The notes below the pieces were generated by a model that did not search any database, was not told the origin of the DNA, and saw nothing but the letters and a program-made list of their open reading frames with translations. Positions 41,020-50,584 of a stretch of DNA of 64,000 nucleotides are shown piece after piece. Within the stretch, counting starts at the first letter, position 1. Every line of letters begins with the position of its first letter. The stretch lies in contig NZ_CP158687.1 in assembly GCF_040580765.1 (NCBI RefSeq), positions 248,001 through 312,000 of the forward strand. Direction: 5' to 3'. This stretch comes from Lentibacter algarum. GTDB taxonomy: Bacteria > Pseudomonadota > Alphaproteobacteria > Rhodobacterales > Rhodobacteraceae. The position numbers and the translations under genes were made by a program.

Positions 41020-41179
41020 GCTGTCAGGAAGTGGCGTAACGGAAGGCTTGCGTTATCTATCGTCCTTCGTTTGGATCCGGAAATCGGCAAGAAGTGGCTG
41101 TGACACTGATTTTTGGCGTACGAGAACCTTGTTCATTGTTATGCTGCGCCAAATTCACGAGGTAATGAGGGGGGCTGAT

Positions 41180-41776
41180 ATGCCTGCGTTGAAACCAACG
41201 AATTTTAAGGCCGTGATCAAATGGATTGGGCGTGTAGAAGACCGTGATGCAGGCTTGCGCTCAGAGCCGCTCCGCTCTGTGAGGCTTGGGTTTGACGGAA
41301 TGGAAGGCGAGGCGCATGGCGGATTTACACGCGTGTCTTGCAGCCGTGTCACGAGCCAGTATCCCAAAGGCAGCGAGATTGCGAATGTGCGACAACTCTC
41401 TGTTTTATCTGTCGAAGAAATGGCGCTGATTGCGGCCGAGATGGGGCTTGAGGCTTTGCAGCCCGAGCATTTGGGCGCATCGCTGGTGATCGAGGGGATC
41501 CCTGACTTTACCCATGTGCCGCCATCTTCGCGCTTGCTTGCACCTTCGGGTGCGGCGCTCGTGGTTGATATGGAAAATCGCCCCTGCATCTATCCTGCCA
41601 AGGAAGTCGAGGCCGAGCACGCGGGGTACGGCAAGGCATTTAAACCTGCCGCAAAGCACCGCCGCGGTGTTACAGCTTGGGTTGAGCGTGGCGGAGAGAT
41701 CACTCTCGGGGATGAGCTTGTGCTGCATGTTCCTGATCAACCGGTCTGGCCGCATCTGGCACAAGCGCGCCGCTGA
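41180..41776 (+). CDS. MOSC domain-containing protein
   Basis: A 198-residue stand-alone MOSC domain, related to the C-terminal part of molybdenum cofactor sulfurase, thought to bind or transfer sulphur or Moco. Recognisable parts are LGFDGMEGEAHGGFTRVSCS R, NVRQLSVLSVEEMALIAAEM, EALQPEHLGASLVIEGIPDF and KHRRGVTAWVERGGEITLGD. ATG 41180 has GAGGGGGG five bases upstream; the frame is open further back (40925, 41144, 41165) but overlaps the previous gene or lacks a ribosome site. Its partner molybdoenzyme is not in the window. Confidence 0.88.
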   Translation: MPALKPTNFKAVIKWIGRVEDRDAGLRSEPLRSVRLGFDGMEGEAHGGFTRVSCSRVTSQYPKGSEIANVRQLSVLSVEEMALIAAEMGLEALQPEHLGASLVIEGIPDFTHVPPSSRLLAPSGAALVVDMENRPCIYPAKEVEAEHAGYGKAFKPAAKHRRGVTAWVERGGEITLGDELVLHVPDQPVWPHLAQARR

Positions 41777-41924
41777 ATGAGTTTCCGATAGGCGACAGGC
41801 GCAGATTGTGGCTGCGACACTCCGCCGCTATGGGCTTTGGAAATGTCGGATTCCGCGCGCCGCTGTCTCTTTGGGGCCGATAGAAGGGCAGCAAGAGAAG
41901 CCGGATGGGAAAAAGGAATCCGCT

Positions 41925-43601
41925 ATGAGCTATAAGTCCGACATTGAAATTGCCCGCGAAGCCAAGAAGCGCCCGATCCAAGAGATTGGCGATAAAATCG
42001 GGATCGCGAGCGAGCATCTGCTGCCTTACGGCCACGACAAGGCCAAAGTGAGCCAGAGCTTTATCAACTCTGTGCAAAAGAATAAAAACGGCAAGCTTAT
42101 CCTTGTGACGGCTATCAACCCGACGCCTGCGGGCGAGGGCAAGACCACAACGACCGTGGGTCTTGGCGATGGCTTGAACGCGATTGGCAAGAAGGCGATG
42201 GTTTGTATTCGCGAAGCGAGCTTGGGCCCGAACTTCGGGATGAAGGGCGGCGCAGCTGGCGGCGGCTATGCACAAGTCGTGCCAATGGAAGACATGAACC
42301 TGCACTTCACGGGCGATTTCCACGCGATCACCTCTGCGCACTCGCTTCTGAGCGCGATGCTGGACAACCACATTTATTGGGGCAATGAGGCCGATATCGA
42401 CACCCGCCGTGTGACTTGGCGCCGTGTTGTGGATATGAACGACCGCTCCTTGCGCCAGATCACATCGTCGCTCGGCGGCGTTTCAAACGGCTTTGCACGC
42501 GAAGATGGCTTTGACATCACTGTTGCCTCGGAAGTTATGGCGATCTTGTGCCTCTCCAAAGACCTCAAAGACCTTGAGGAGCGTCTGGGCAGTATGATTG
42601 TTGCCTATCGCCGCGACCGCTCGCCTGTTTATGCGCGCGATATCAAGGCGGAAGGCGCGATGACTGTTTTGCTGAAAGACGCGATGCAGCCAAACCTTGT
42701 GCAGACGCTTGAGAACAACCCTGCGTTTGTTCACGGCGGCCCGTTTGCCAACATCGCCCATGGCTGTAACTCTGTGATTGCAACGCAGACCGCGCTCAAA
42801 CTGTCCGACTATGTTGTGACAGAAGCGGGCTTTGGCGCGGACCTTGGTGCTGAGAAATTCATGAACATCAAATGCCGCAAAGCGGGCCTTGCGCCTGACT
42901 GTGTGGTGCTTGTGGCCACTGTGCGCGCCATGAAAATGAACGGTGGGATTGCGAAAGCGGACCTTGGTGGCGAGAATGTTGACGCTGTTAAAAAGGGCTG
43001 TGCCAACCTTGGCCGCCATATTGGCAACCTGAAGTCCTTTGGAGTTCCTGTTGTTGTTGCGATCAACCACTTTGTGACCGACACCGAGGCAGAAGTTCAG
43101 GCTGTAAAAGACTACGTGAAGAGCCAAGGTTCTGAAGCGATTGTCAGCCAGCACTGGGAGTTTGGCTCCAAAGGCAGCGCAGAGCTTGCCAAGCGTGTGG
43201 CCGAAATTGCGGACAGTGGCGCGAGCCAGTTTGCTCCGCTGTATCCTGATGACATGCCACTCTTTGAAAAGATTGAGCGGATTGCAAAAGGGATTTACCG
43301 CGCTGATGAGGTGATTGCGGACAAGAAAATCCGTGACCAGCTTAAGCTTTGGGAAGAGCAGGGCTACGGCAACCTTCCGGTCTGTATGGCGAAGACGCAG
43401 TATAGCTTCTCGACCGACCCGAGCTTGCGTGGTGCGCCAACCGGGCACTCTGTGCCTGTGCGCGAAGTGCGCCTGAGTGCGGGTGCTGGTTTTGTTGTGG
43501 TTGTCTGTGGCGAGATCATGACAATGCCGGGCTTGCCACGGGTGCCTGCGGCTGAAACAATCCGCCTGAACGACGCAGGCGAGATTGAAGGCCTGTTTTA
43601 A
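41925..43601 (+). CDS. fhs: Formate--tetrahydrofolate ligase
   Basis: A 558-residue enzyme that makes 10-formyl-THF from formate, THF and ATP. The nucleotide-binding loop [17 protein letters not shown] and the signatures [60 protein letters not shown] and [19 protein letters not shown] are intact. ATG 41925 follows AAAAGGAA and begins the family N-terminus; an ORF start at 41808 is rejected. Together with folD it lets this organism oxidise or assimilate one-carbon units, a pathway widely used by marine roseobacters on methylated compounds. The 148-bp leader shows no riboswitch I can identify. Confidence 0.97.
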   Translation: MSYKSDIEIAREAKKRPIQEIGDKIGIASEHLLPYGHDKAKVSQSFINSVQKNKNGKLILVTAINPTPAGEGKTTTTVGLGDGLNAIGKKAMVCIREASLGPNFGMKGGAAGGGYAQVVPMEDMNLHFTGDFHAITSAHSLLSAMLDNHIYWGNEADIDTRRVTWRRVVDMNDRSLRQITSSLGGVSNGFAREDGFDITVASEVMAILCLSKDLKDLEERLGSMIVAYRRDRSPVYARDIKAEGAMTVLLKDAMQPNLVQTLENNPAFVHGGPFANIAHGCNSVIATQTALKLSDYVVTEAGFGADLGAEKFMNIKCRKAGLAPDCVVLVATVRAMKMNGGIAKADLGGENVDAVKKGCANLGRHIGNLKSFGVPVVVAINHFVTDTEAEVQAVKDYVKSQGSEAIVSQHWEFGSKGSAELAKRVAEIADSGASQFAPLYPDDMPLFEKIERIAKGIYRADEVIADKKIRDQLKLWEEQGYGNLPVCMAKTQYSFSTDPSLRGAPTGHSVPVREVRLSAGAGFVVVVCGEIMTMPGLPRVPAAETIRLNDAGEIEGLF

Positions 43602-43610
43602 GGAAAAGGG

Positions 43611-43647
43611 CCGGAGCACCAAGGGCATTTAGCCCCTGATGCTCCGG
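43611..43647 (+). other. Hairpin between fhs and folD
   Basis: CCGGAGCA (43611-43618) pairs with TGCTCCGG (43640-43647), and an inner stem GGGC/GCCC encloses ATTTA. There is no T-run, so it is more likely an mRNA-processing or stabilising structure than a full terminator. Confidence 0.6.
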
Positions 43648-43677
43648 TCGCCGCTATGCGGCTCCATGCCTCTGGCA

Positions 43678-43702
43678 GGGATATTTAGAGAAAGAAGAGG
43701 AC
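43678..43702 (+). repeat. Recurrent intergenic motif GGGATATTT + purine tract (copy 2)
   Basis: GGGATATTT (43678-43686), then AGAGAAAGAAGAGG, directly ahead of folD, whose ribosome site is the GAAGAGG of this motif. Compare the copy at 34754-34779. Confidence 0.55.
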
Positions 43703-43705
43703 GAC

Positions 43706-44596
43706 ATGAGCGCGACGATTATTGACGGGAAGGCCTTTGCGGGCACAGTGCGCGAGAAGGTCGCGGGGCATGTGAGCCGCCTCAAGGAAGAGCATGGGAT
43801 TACGCCAGGGCTTGCTGTTGTGTTGGTCGGCGAGGACCCTGCGAGCCAAGTTTATGTGCGCTCCAAGGGCAAGATGACTGTCGAAGTGGGCATGAAGTCT
43901 GTCGAGCATAAGCTTGATGTGGAGACGCCTGAGGCGGAGCTTCTGGCATTGATTGACCAGCTCAACAATGATCCTGAAATCCACGGTATTCTGGTACAAT
44001 TGCCGCTGCCCAAGCACTTGAACGAAGACCTTGTGATCAACTCGATTGACCCTGCCAAGGATGTGGACGGGTTTCATATCTCTAATGTTGGATTGCTTGG
44101 CACGGGGCAAAAGAGCATGGTGCCTTGCACGCCGCTTGGCTGCCTTATGATGCTGCGCGACCATCATGGCTCTTTGAGCGGGATGGATGCTGTTGTGATT
44201 GGGCGTTCAAATATTGTTGGCAAGCCTATGGCGCAGCTTCTGCTGGGCGATAGCTGCACGGTGACGATTGCGCATTCACGTACAAAAGATCTGGCCGATG
44301 TCGTGCGCCGCGCGGATATCGTGGTGGCGGCTGTCGGGCGGCCTGAGATGGTCCCGGGGGACTGGATCAAGGAGGGTGCGACCGTGATTGATGTGGGGAT
44401 CAACCGTATCGAGCGGGATGGCAAGAACAAGCTTGTCGGCGATGTGGACTTTGACAGCTGCGCGGCTCGTGCTGGGGCGATCACGCCTGTGCCTGGCGGT
44501 GTTGGGCCAATGACGATTGCTTGCCTGCTGGCCAATACTGTGACCGCCTGTTGCCGTGCCAACGGGCTTGCGGAGCCTGAAGGGCTGACGGCTTAA
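43706..44596 (+). CDS. folD: Bifunctional methylenetetrahydrofolate dehydrogenase/methenyltetrahydrofolate cyclohydrolase
   Basis: A 296-residue bifunctional enzyme interconverting 5,10-methylene-THF, methenyl-THF and 10-formyl-THF with NADP. Motifs: [37 protein letters not shown] (catalytic lysine in the YVxxK-type segment), [42 protein letters not shown] and [22 protein letters not shown] 43706 follows AGAAGAGGA. The 104-bp gap from fhs holds a hairpin and a recurrent motif. With fhs it covers formate to methylene-THF. Confidence 0.97.
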   Translation: MSATIIDGKAFAGTVREKVAGHVSRLKEEHGITPGLAVVLVGEDPASQVYVRSKGKMTVEVGMKSVEHKLDVETPEAELLALIDQLNNDPEIHGILVQLPLPKHLNEDLVINSIDPAKDVDGFHISNVGLLGTGQKSMVPCTPLGCLMMLRDHHGSLSGMDAVVIGRSNIVGKPMAQLLLGDSCTVTIAHSRTKDLADVVRRADIVVAAVGRPEMVPGDWIKEGATVIDVGINRIERDGKNKLVGDVDFDSCAARAGAITPVPGGVGPMTIACLLANTVTACCRANGLAEPEGLTA

Positions 44597-44619
44597 GACT
44601 CTGAAAATTATAGAATTTT

Positions 44620-44655
44620 AGGGCGCGATGGCGAAGGCTGGAGCGCCCTTTTTTG
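44620..44655 (+). terminator. Rho-independent terminator after folD
   Basis: AGGGCGC (44620-44626) pairs with GCGCCCT (44643-44649) around a 16-base loop, followed by TTTTTTG. It lies between the convergent folD and AAA+ genes. Confidence 0.88.
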
Positions 44656-44671
44656 TTTGGTTTCTGATCGT

Positions 44672-45979
44672 TTAGTTTACGATGTCTTCTTCTTTGACGA
44701 ACATGTTGGCCCATGCGCGGTCAATCAGGCTGGGTGACATCTTGTAGGGAATGCCCTCAAAGTCGCAGATGGCGCGCATCTGGTCGATGAGAAAGCCGGG
44801 CTGATAATTTGCGTAGATGTTGTCGATCGTGGGGTATTTGACCTTGAGCAGGTGCACCAAGGCGGCCTCATCGAGCTCCATTTTCTTGGAGCGGGCGACC
44901 ATGGCGAAAATCTTGAGGAAGTTTTCCTGATCGGGGCCGTCGATCTTGATTTTGAAAAAGATACGGCGGAGCGCAGCTTGGTCAAAAATCTTGTTGGGGT
45001 GGAAGTTCGTTGAGAAGATCACGAGGGTATCGAAAGGCACCTCGAATTTCTCCCCCGATTGCAGCGCGAGGATATCTTTGCTCTCTTCGAGCGGAACGAT
45101 CCAGCGGTTGATCAGGGCTTGGGGCGGTTCTTTTTGGCGGCCCAAATCGTCGACGATAAAGATGCCGCCAGTGGACTTGAGCTGAAGCGGCGCTTGGTAG
45201 GTGCGCGCTGTGGGATTGTAGACCAGATCAAGCATATCAAGGGAGAGTTCGCCCCCTGTGATCACTGTGGGGCGGTCGCATTTGACATAGCGTGTGTCAA
45301 AGGTCACGCGGCGGCGCAGGGAGGTGGGATCATCCTCTTCCTCATCGACGGCGGCGTGCACGATAGGGTCATAGACCGTGATCACCTGACCTGCGTATTC
45401 GATAGCGCGGGGGACATAGACTTTGTCGCCCATTGCGTCGCGAATGCCGTTTGAGATTGAGGATTTGCCGTTGCCTGGAGGGCCATACATCAAGATCGAG
45501 CGACCTGCGGAGACGGCTGGGCCGAGATGATCAAGAAGCTCGTTTGGCAAGATCAGGTGGCCCATCGCGCTTGTGAGTTGTTCTCGTGTGACCTGAATAT
45601 TACGGATCGACTGGCGCTTGATCTGTTCGCGGTAGACGGCGAGCGGAACGGGCATGGCGCCGAAGTATTCAGACTGAGACAGCGCATCAAGTGTGCGCGA
45701 TTTGCCTCCGTCGGTGAGCTGATAGCCCATCTCACCGCCTGCGCTTGCGTTGAGTGTGCCAGTGGCCTCGACGAGCTTTTGCTCTCGGGCCATGTCGATC
45801 AGTTCCTGCGTCACTTGACGGGGGAGGCAGATGGCGCGGGCCAGCTCGCTCACCTCGTTGATGTTTTTGCGAAACATTGTCTTGAGAGCAATGTCACGCA
45901 TCATCACGTGGGGAAGCTGCATATCATCCAGCGTTTTGGGCGGGGGGGGAGCCATGACGGCTGTAGCTTGCATATTCAT
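44672..45979 (-). CDS. AAA+ ATPase with N-terminal winged-helix-like region, function unknown
   Basis: A 435-residue ATPase. The first 140 residues (MMRDIALKTMFRKNINEVSE, LARAICLPRQVTQELIDMAR) resemble a winged helix. The ATPase core has Walker A SILMYGPPGNGKSSISNGI, Walker B GGIFIVDDLGRQKEPPQALI NRW, sensor 1 VIFSTNFHP and the arginine block FDQAALRRIFFKI. It looks MoxR/DnaA-like rather than like a protease partner. Starts at ATG 45979 (GAGG six bases upstream) or 45973 are both possible. It lies near, but not in, the Tad operon, divergent from a membrane-protein gene. A link to pilus assembly is only positional. Confidence 0.85.
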   Translation of the reverse strand: MNMQATAVMAPPPPKTLDDMQLPHVMMRDIALKTMFRKNINEVSELARAICLPRQVTQELIDMAREQKLVEATGTLNASAGGEMGYQLTDGGKSRTLDALSQSEYFGAMPVPLAVYREQIKRQSIRNIQVTREQLTSAMGHLILPNELLDHLGPAVSAGRSILMYGPPGNGKSSISNGIRDAMGDKVYVPRAIEYAGQVITVYDPIVHAAVDEEEDDPTSLRRRVTFDTRYVKCDRPTVITGGELSLDMLDLVYNPTARTYQAPLQLKSTGGIFIVDDLGRQKEPPQALINRWIVPLEESKDILALQSGEKFEVPFDTLVIFSTNFHPNKIFDQAALRRIFFKIKIDGPDQENFLKIFAMVARSKKMELDEAALVHLLKVKYPTIDNIYANYQPGFLIDQMRAICDFEGIPYKMSPSLIDRAWANMFVKEEDIVN

Positions 45980-46126
45980 GTGACGCCTCAGTCTACTCGT
46001 TAACATGGGCCAGTCTTGTGCCAGCCTTTTGAACCGAGTTTAGCGGCCCTTGGCCCAAGCCCCAAACAAAAACCGTGCAAAGGCCAATATGGCCCCATAA
46101 AGTGCATAAAAAATGAAGAGGTTGTG

Positions 46127-47653
46127 ATGCAGAACGCACAGGCAGGCCGTGTTTTGGGGCTGATTGCGGGGGTTTTCGGGGGGATTGTTGTCTTGGCAGC
46201 CCTGCGCGGCGGGTTTGATTTTGCCAAGCACGAAACCGATATGCTGCATCTTGTTGATCTTGTCTTGCGCCTTGAGGGCGGGGCAAAGCTTCATGAAGAC
46301 GTGATGACGCCCTTGGGGCTTTGGGGGCTTTTGCCTTTTGTGGTGCTCAAAGAGGCGGGGCTTGGTCTTGGAGCTGCTCTTAAATGGGGGCAGATTTTAG
46401 TGGCAGGGCTGCTCCTGCTCCCGACAGTTTGGGTCGCTGTGAGCCGCTTTCGCACCGTGCCATTGGCTCTGGCGTTTGGGGCTGTGGTGCTCTTTTTGGC
46501 GGCGGGGATGGTGTATGGCGGCGATGATGTGAAGCTGTCGCTGTCAATGCATTACAATCGCTGGGCTTGGGCGGTTGTATTCTTGCCTCTTGCTTTGGTG
46601 ATCTTGCCTGCGGAACGCGAAAATGCTCTGGCGGACGGGGCCGTGATTGGCGCGGCGATGGCGGCTCTGGTTTTGATCAAGGCGACCTATTTTGTGGCCT
46701 TTGCACCTGCTGTGGTCCTTGGACTTTTGCTGCGCCGTCAGGGGCGGGTGATTGTGATATCTGCGGCTGTTGGCCTTGGACTTTTGGGGCTGCAAACGCT
46801 CGTTTCCGGTTTTGGCTTTTGGCAGGCGTATCTCGCCGATCTGCTTGCTGTTGCGCGCTCGCCTGTGCGGCCTGCGCCGGGACAAGGCTGGGCGCAAGTG
46901 ATGTTGTCGCCCGCATATGCGGCGGGGACATTGCTGGCCGTTGGCTCGGTGCTCTGGCTGCGCGGACGGCTCAAAGACGAGCCTGCAGGGCTGATCCTTG
47001 CGGTTCTGCTGCCAGGGGCGATTTATGTGTCTTATCAGAACTTTGGAAACGACCCTCTTTGGCTTCTTTTGTGGGGGCTCGTGCTCTTTGTGTTGGCGCA
47101 GGGGCAGGAAAAAAGGCGCAGCCTCGGTCTGATGGGTGCGCTCGCACTGGCGTTTGTGGCGGCGCCAACGATCAATATTGCGATGAGCCCTTTGCGGCAT
47201 ATCTTGCAGCCGCAGGCGGCGTTTGAGCCTTTGATGGCGCGTCACCCTGATCTGCGTGGCGTGAGCGTTCGGTTTGAGCGGCCATTGGGGACTTATGCTT
47301 TAGACGCCGAGGACCGTGTCTGTACGCTTGCGGGCGGCTCTGTAGCACATATGCGCGCCATGGCGGCACGGCTTGAGAGCGCAGGGCTTGGTGGACAGCC
47401 CACCTATGTGGCGGGGCTTTTTAACACGCTCTGGCTCTATGGCGACTTTGAGCCGCTGACAGACGGTGCGCCTTGGTATTATGGAGGTTTGCCCGGGATC
47501 GAGAACGCGCGGCTCTTTGTGCTGCCTGAGTGCAGCTTTAAACCCGAATTTAAGGCGCTTGTGATGGAGGAAATTGCGGCTCGCGGGATCGTGCTTGAAC
47601 CAATCTATCAAGACGACCTGCTCGCGGCGTTTCGGGTTCAGCTTCCGAAGTAA
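46127..47653 (+). CDS. Polytopic membrane protein, glycosyltransferase-like topology, unknown function
   Basis: A 508-residue protein with about ten membrane helices in the first 370 residues, beginning GLIAGVFGGIVVLAALRGGF. An early charged loop with DFAKHETDMLHLVDLVLRLE precedes the second helix, a position where GT-C glycosyltransferases carry an acidic catalytic pair. The last 140 residues are soluble (PDLRGVSVRFERPLGTYALD, and WYYGGLPGIENARLFVLPEC). I do not recognise a family with certainty. GAAGAGG precedes ATG 46127. It converges on the prepilin peptidase gene with a 16-bp overlap and is divergent from the AAA+ gene. Confidence 0.75.
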   Translation: MQNAQAGRVLGLIAGVFGGIVVLAALRGGFDFAKHETDMLHLVDLVLRLEGGAKLHEDVMTPLGLWGLLPFVVLKEAGLGLGAALKWGQILVAGLLLLPTVWVAVSRFRTVPLALAFGAVVLFLAAGMVYGGDDVKLSLSMHYNRWAWAVVFLPLALVILPAERENALADGAVIGAAMAALVLIKATYFVAFAPAVVLGLLLRRQGRVIVISAAVGLGLLGLQTLVSGFGFWQAYLADLLAVARSPVRPAPGQGWAQVMLSPAYAAGTLLAVGSVLWLRGRLKDEPAGLILAVLLPGAIYVSYQNFGNDPLWLLLWGLVLFVLAQGQEKRRSLGLMGALALAFVAAPTINIAMSPLRHILQPQAAFEPLMARHPDLRGVSVRFERPLGTYALDAEDRVCTLAGGSVAHMRAMAARLESAGLGGQPTYVAGLFNTLWLYGDFEPLTDGAPWYYGGLPGIENARLFVLPECSFKPEFKALVMEEIAARGIVLEPIYQDDLLAAFRVQLPK

Positions 47654-48135
47654 GTGCCCATGGCGATATAGAGCGCGAGGGTGCCGCCAAGACTGAGGCC
47701 CATCGGGAAGTCAGACCCGACGTTCCAGCTTTTCCAGTCTGGCGCGAGGTTGCGCAGCTTGGTGTGTTTGGCGAGGCGATGTGTGACAAAGGCGGCAAGG
47801 AGATTGGCCGCATAGAGCGCCATAAGAATGCGCAGATCACCCAAGGCGATAAAGGGCGCGGCGGCGGCGGCAAACTTTGCATCGCCCGCGCCCATTGCGC
47901 CTGTGGCGTTGAGCACGATACCCACCAGAAGCACAACGACGAGCTGCGCCAGCCGCCAGAGATAGTCAGGCCATGGCATGACGAAGAGGCCAAGCAGAAC
48001 GAAAACCAGCGCGAGGGCGATCACGGCTTTGTTGGGGATTTTCATGGCCCGTAGATCGTTCCACGCGGCCCAGATACAGATGGGCAGCACGAATGGCAGA
48101 AAGAGCCATGCCGCGAAGGATGTCTGCTCCATCAT
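47638..48135 (-). CDS. tadV: Prepilin peptidase, A24 family (TadV/CpaA)
   Basis: A 165-residue inner-membrane aspartate protease that cleaves Flp prepilins. The two catalytic aspartates are D27 (WAAWNDLRAMKIPN) and D85 (GAMGAGDAKFAAAA), in the settings of the A24A/CpaA group. Five to six helices are visible, and the N-methylating domain of PilD is absent as usual for Tad systems. The C-terminal NVGSDFPMGLSLGGTLALYI is a family feature. Last gene of the minus-strand Tad locus, five bases after the TPR lipoprotein gene. Confidence 0.92.
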   Translation of the reverse strand: MMEQTSFAAWLFLPFVLPICIWAAWNDLRAMKIPNKAVIALALVFVLLGLFVMPWPDYLWRLAQLVVVLLVGIVLNATGAMGAGDAKFAAAAAPFIALGDLRILMALYAANLLAAFVTHRLAKHTKLRNLAPDWKSWNVGSDFPMGLSLGGTLALYIAMGTYFGS

Positions 48136-48140
48136 CGGCT

Positions 48141-48998
48141 TTAGTTGCTGACGTTGCTGTCAAGCGCACGCAGGGAGCGCACCGCTGCTTCAAAGTGCTG
48201 CGGATGTGTGTTGATGGCTTCTTGGAGGAGGCCTTTGCCTGTCTCGACATCGCCTTGCTTGATGGCCGATAGGCCAAGAGTGTGCAAAAGCTGGGCGCGT
48301 TCGACCTGAGACATCGGGATGACGGGCAGATTATAATCGCGCTGAGCGCCACGGGCCAGAACCATGTTGTTTTTGGCTGTGAAGAGCGAGCTGTCTTGGC
48401 GGATGGCGTCAGCGAACAGGCGTTCGGCTTCTTTGAAGTCACCACGGCTGAGCTTGGAATAGCCCCAGTTGTTCAAGACGCCTGCGGGACGGGTTGTGAG
48501 GCCCACGGCTGTTTCGTAAAAGCTGTCTGCTTTTTTCCATTCTTTGTTGCTGTCGGCCACCATAGCTTCAAGGCGGTAGCGCTTGAAGGTTTCATAAGTC
48601 GGGGGGACAGCATCAAGCGTGGCTTCGGCTTTGGGCCAGTCACCTGCGCGGAGAAGGGCATCGGCGTAATCGACACGGTCTTCATCGGTTGCGCCGTCTA
48701 GTTTCATCAGGCGCTCATAGACGGGAACGGCCTCTGTCGGACGTTTGGCGCGGATCAGAGACTGACCAAGACCACGGTGAAGATCGGCGCGATCGGGGTT
48801 TTCGGCGACGGTGCGCTTGAAATAGTTGACCGCTTCATTGGGGTCGGCGACCGTGAGCATTATGTCACTCAGGTTGCTTTCATCGACTACATTTACGTCT
48901 TGAAATGCGCGGTTGACCTCTTGGTCACCTGACTTCTGGCAGCCAGCAAGCGTGGCTATGCCCAGAAAGCACATGGAAATTACTCGAAAATGGCGCAT
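48141..48998 (-). CDS. tadD: Tetratricopeptide-repeat lipoprotein, TadD-like (longer copy)
   Basis: A 285-residue lipoprotein (MRHFRVISMCFLGIATLAGC, lipobox LAGC) with several TPR units, among them AVNYFKRTVAENPDRADLHR GLG, AVPVYERLMKLDGATDEDRV, WKKADSFYETAVGLTTRPAG and EAERLFADAIRQDSSLFTAK. TadD is the pilotin-like TPR lipoprotein needed for Tad pilus assembly, probably for secretin placement. Two such TPR lipoproteins are adjacent here; this one has the usual TadD length of about 250-290 residues. The AAGGACGCAGG element precedes ATG 48998. Confidence 0.88.
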   Translation of the reverse strand: MRHFRVISMCFLGIATLAGCQKSGDQEVNRAFQDVNVVDESNLSDIMLTVADPNEAVNYFKRTVAENPDRADLHRGLGQSLIRAKRPTEAVPVYERLMKLDGATDEDRVDYADALLRAGDWPKAEATLDAVPPTYETFKRYRLEAMVADSNKEWKKADSFYETAVGLTTRPAGVLNNWGYSKLSRGDFKEAERLFADAIRQDSSLFTAKNNMVLARGAQRDYNLPVIPMSQVERAQLLHTLGLSAIKQGDVETGKGLLQEAINTHPQHFEAAVRSLRALDSNVSN

Positions 48999-49029
48999 TT
49001 GCCTGCGTCCTTTTACTGCCTCGGCCTCG

Positions 49030-49602
49030 TCATGGTATCGATCGTATCAGAAAGTCGCTGCTTCCGCGCCGTACCAATTTATATTTTTGCTCTTCGTTGC
49101 TCTCTGTATAGTCGGAATTCTCCGATTTTGCGAGTGCTAAGCGTAGATTATCGCGAATTGAGTCACTTTGGCCATCATCGAGTGCATAGGCCTGCTGAAA
49201 TATTTGCGCGGCTTCGGCAAATTCGCCACGCTCCATCAGGATCACTCCTAAATTGTTCCAGGCTTCGGGAACGGCATCGTCTTCTTCAATAGCGCGGCGC
49301 AAGAGCTTCTCGGCCTGCCCGAGCCGCCCGAGACCGATATTGGCGGAACCCAGTGCACTCAGCACATCGACTGTCATACCTTGCGCGGCTGCGGCGCGGG
49401 TAAAGGCGCGTAGGGCGAGCTCGTATTCGCCCGCGTCCATGAGGCGGTGACCAACAAGCAAGCCATCCACGGCCTCAACGCCAGCCTTGCGGCCCGGCGC
49501 GTAGGGGCTGTCTTTGGATGCGCCAAGGCCGCCTGTTGAACAAGCGGCCAAAGCGAAGAGAAGAGGGGTGGCCAGTAAAAGCTCGAACCGGCGGTGTGTC
49601 AT
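49030..49602 (-). CDS. Tetratricopeptide-repeat lipoprotein of the Tad locus (shorter copy)
   Basis: A 190-residue lipoprotein (MTHRRFELLLATPLLFALAAC, lipobox LAAC) with about three TPR units: LMDAGEYELALRAFTRAAAA QG, GLGRLGQAEKLLRRAIEEDD and AWNNLGVILMERGEFAEAAQ IFQQAYAL. The C-terminal 35 residues are charged and unstructured-looking. It is seven bases after tadC and 31 bases before the longer TPR gene. It probably works with or in place of TadD; whether it is a true paralogue cannot be judged by eye. Confidence 0.86.
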   Translation of the reverse strand: MTHRRFELLLATPLLFALAACSTGGLGASKDSPYAPGRKAGVEAVDGLLVGHRLMDAGEYELALRAFTRAAAAQGMTVDVLSALGSANIGLGRLGQAEKLLRRAIEEDDAVPEAWNNLGVILMERGEFAEAAQIFQQAYALDDGQSDSIRDNLRLALAKSENSDYTESNEEQKYKLVRRGSSDFLIRSIP

Positions 49603-49609
49603 GAAAACC

Positions 49610-50575
49610 CTACATGTTGCCCAACTGCGTGATGCCGTGAACCGAGGGCCCGACCAGAATGATCAGGAGCGGCGGCACCGTCAGCATCATTGTGGCAAGT
49701 GTCATCTTGGTTGGCAACTTGTTCGCGGCTTCTTCGGCACGCATCACGCGTTTATCGCGCATTTCGGCAGAATATACGCGCAACGCATCAGACATCGGCG
49801 TACCGAAGGCCTGAGACTGGTTCATCACCGTCACGAAGCTTGAGATATCTTGTGACCCGCAACGCTCGGACATGTCGTTGAGAACAGTTGATTTGTCTTT
49901 GCCTGCTTTCATTTCGTTGGCGACGATGTCAAGTTCGTCGGCCAGATCGGCGCAAGAGGGGCGCACTTCTTTACCGACGCGGATGATCGATTGTTCCATA
50001 GACTGACCTGCCTCGACGCAGACGAGCATCATATCAAGTGCGTCGGGGAAGCCGTTGGTCAAGGCTTCTTGACGCGTTTGCATGCGTTTGGTGACCCAAT
50101 ATTTGGGGAACATGTAGCCTAAGGCACCTGGTCCAAGGATATAAAGGATGGTTTGCTGCATGGTGGTTTGTTCGCCTTGCACGAACATCACAAAATACGC
50201 CACGCCGAGCACAAGGAGGCCGATGCCGCCCGCGAACTGGGCAAAGTGGAAGTAGCGCACGGAGTCTTTTCCGCGGTAGCCCGCCTGCATGAGCTTGAGC
50301 TTCATGCCAGCCAGTTCATCTTCGTCTTGAGGCTCGAGGAAGTTTGCGTATCGCTCCAGCTTTTCGTTGTGCTGGGCGGTGCGCAGTTTTTCTTTCACTT
50401 CGCGAGCGTTTGATGGCAGACGCGTGTCCCGCTTGAGCCGCTCCAGTGGATCGCGCTTTTCGGCCATGATCATCGAGATGGCGATCAGAACGAGGAAGAG
50501 CCCCAGAAGGCCCACTGCGATGAGCGGGCCAAACGGGCCTAGAGCCCCTGTGAGTGTATCGATCAGCTGGTCCAT
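49610..50575 (-). CDS. tadC: Tad pilus inner-membrane platform protein TadC
   Basis: A 321-residue type II secretion F-domain protein. Membrane helices lie at about 12-35, 105-145 (QFAGGIGLLVLGVAYFVMFV and an adjoining helix) and the C-terminus (MTLATMMLTVPPLLIILVGP). The F-domain has ALTNGFPDALDMMLVCVEAG QSMEQSIIRVG and ISSFVTVMNQSQAFGTPMSD ALRVY. TadC pairs with TadB to form the platform driven by the TadA ATPase. It follows tadB by nine bases. Confidence 0.94.
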   Translation of the reverse strand: MDQLIDTLTGALGPFGPLIAVGLLGLFLVLIAISMIMAEKRDPLERLKRDTRLPSNAREVKEKLRTAQHNEKLERYANFLEPQDEDELAGMKLKLMQAGYRGKDSVRYFHFAQFAGGIGLLVLGVAYFVMFVQGEQTTMQQTILYILGPGALGYMFPKYWVTKRMQTRQEALTNGFPDALDMMLVCVEAGQSMEQSIIRVGKEVRPSCADLADELDIVANEMKAGKDKSTVLNDMSERCGSQDISSFVTVMNQSQAFGTPMSDALRVYSAEMRDKRVMRAEEAANKLPTKMTLATMMLTVPPLLIILVGPSVHGITQLGNM

Positions 50576-50584
50576 GTCTGGCTC

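Noticed and set aside
41777..41924. Riboswitch upstream of fhs
   Set aside because: The 148-bp leader shows no conserved core of a known riboswitch class (tetrahydrofolate, glycine or SAM) that I can recognise.
42483..43628. Minus-strand open frame opposite fhs (381 codons)
   Set aside because: It is complementary to a strongly conserved enzyme gene and has shadow-like composition rich in His, Arg and Asn.
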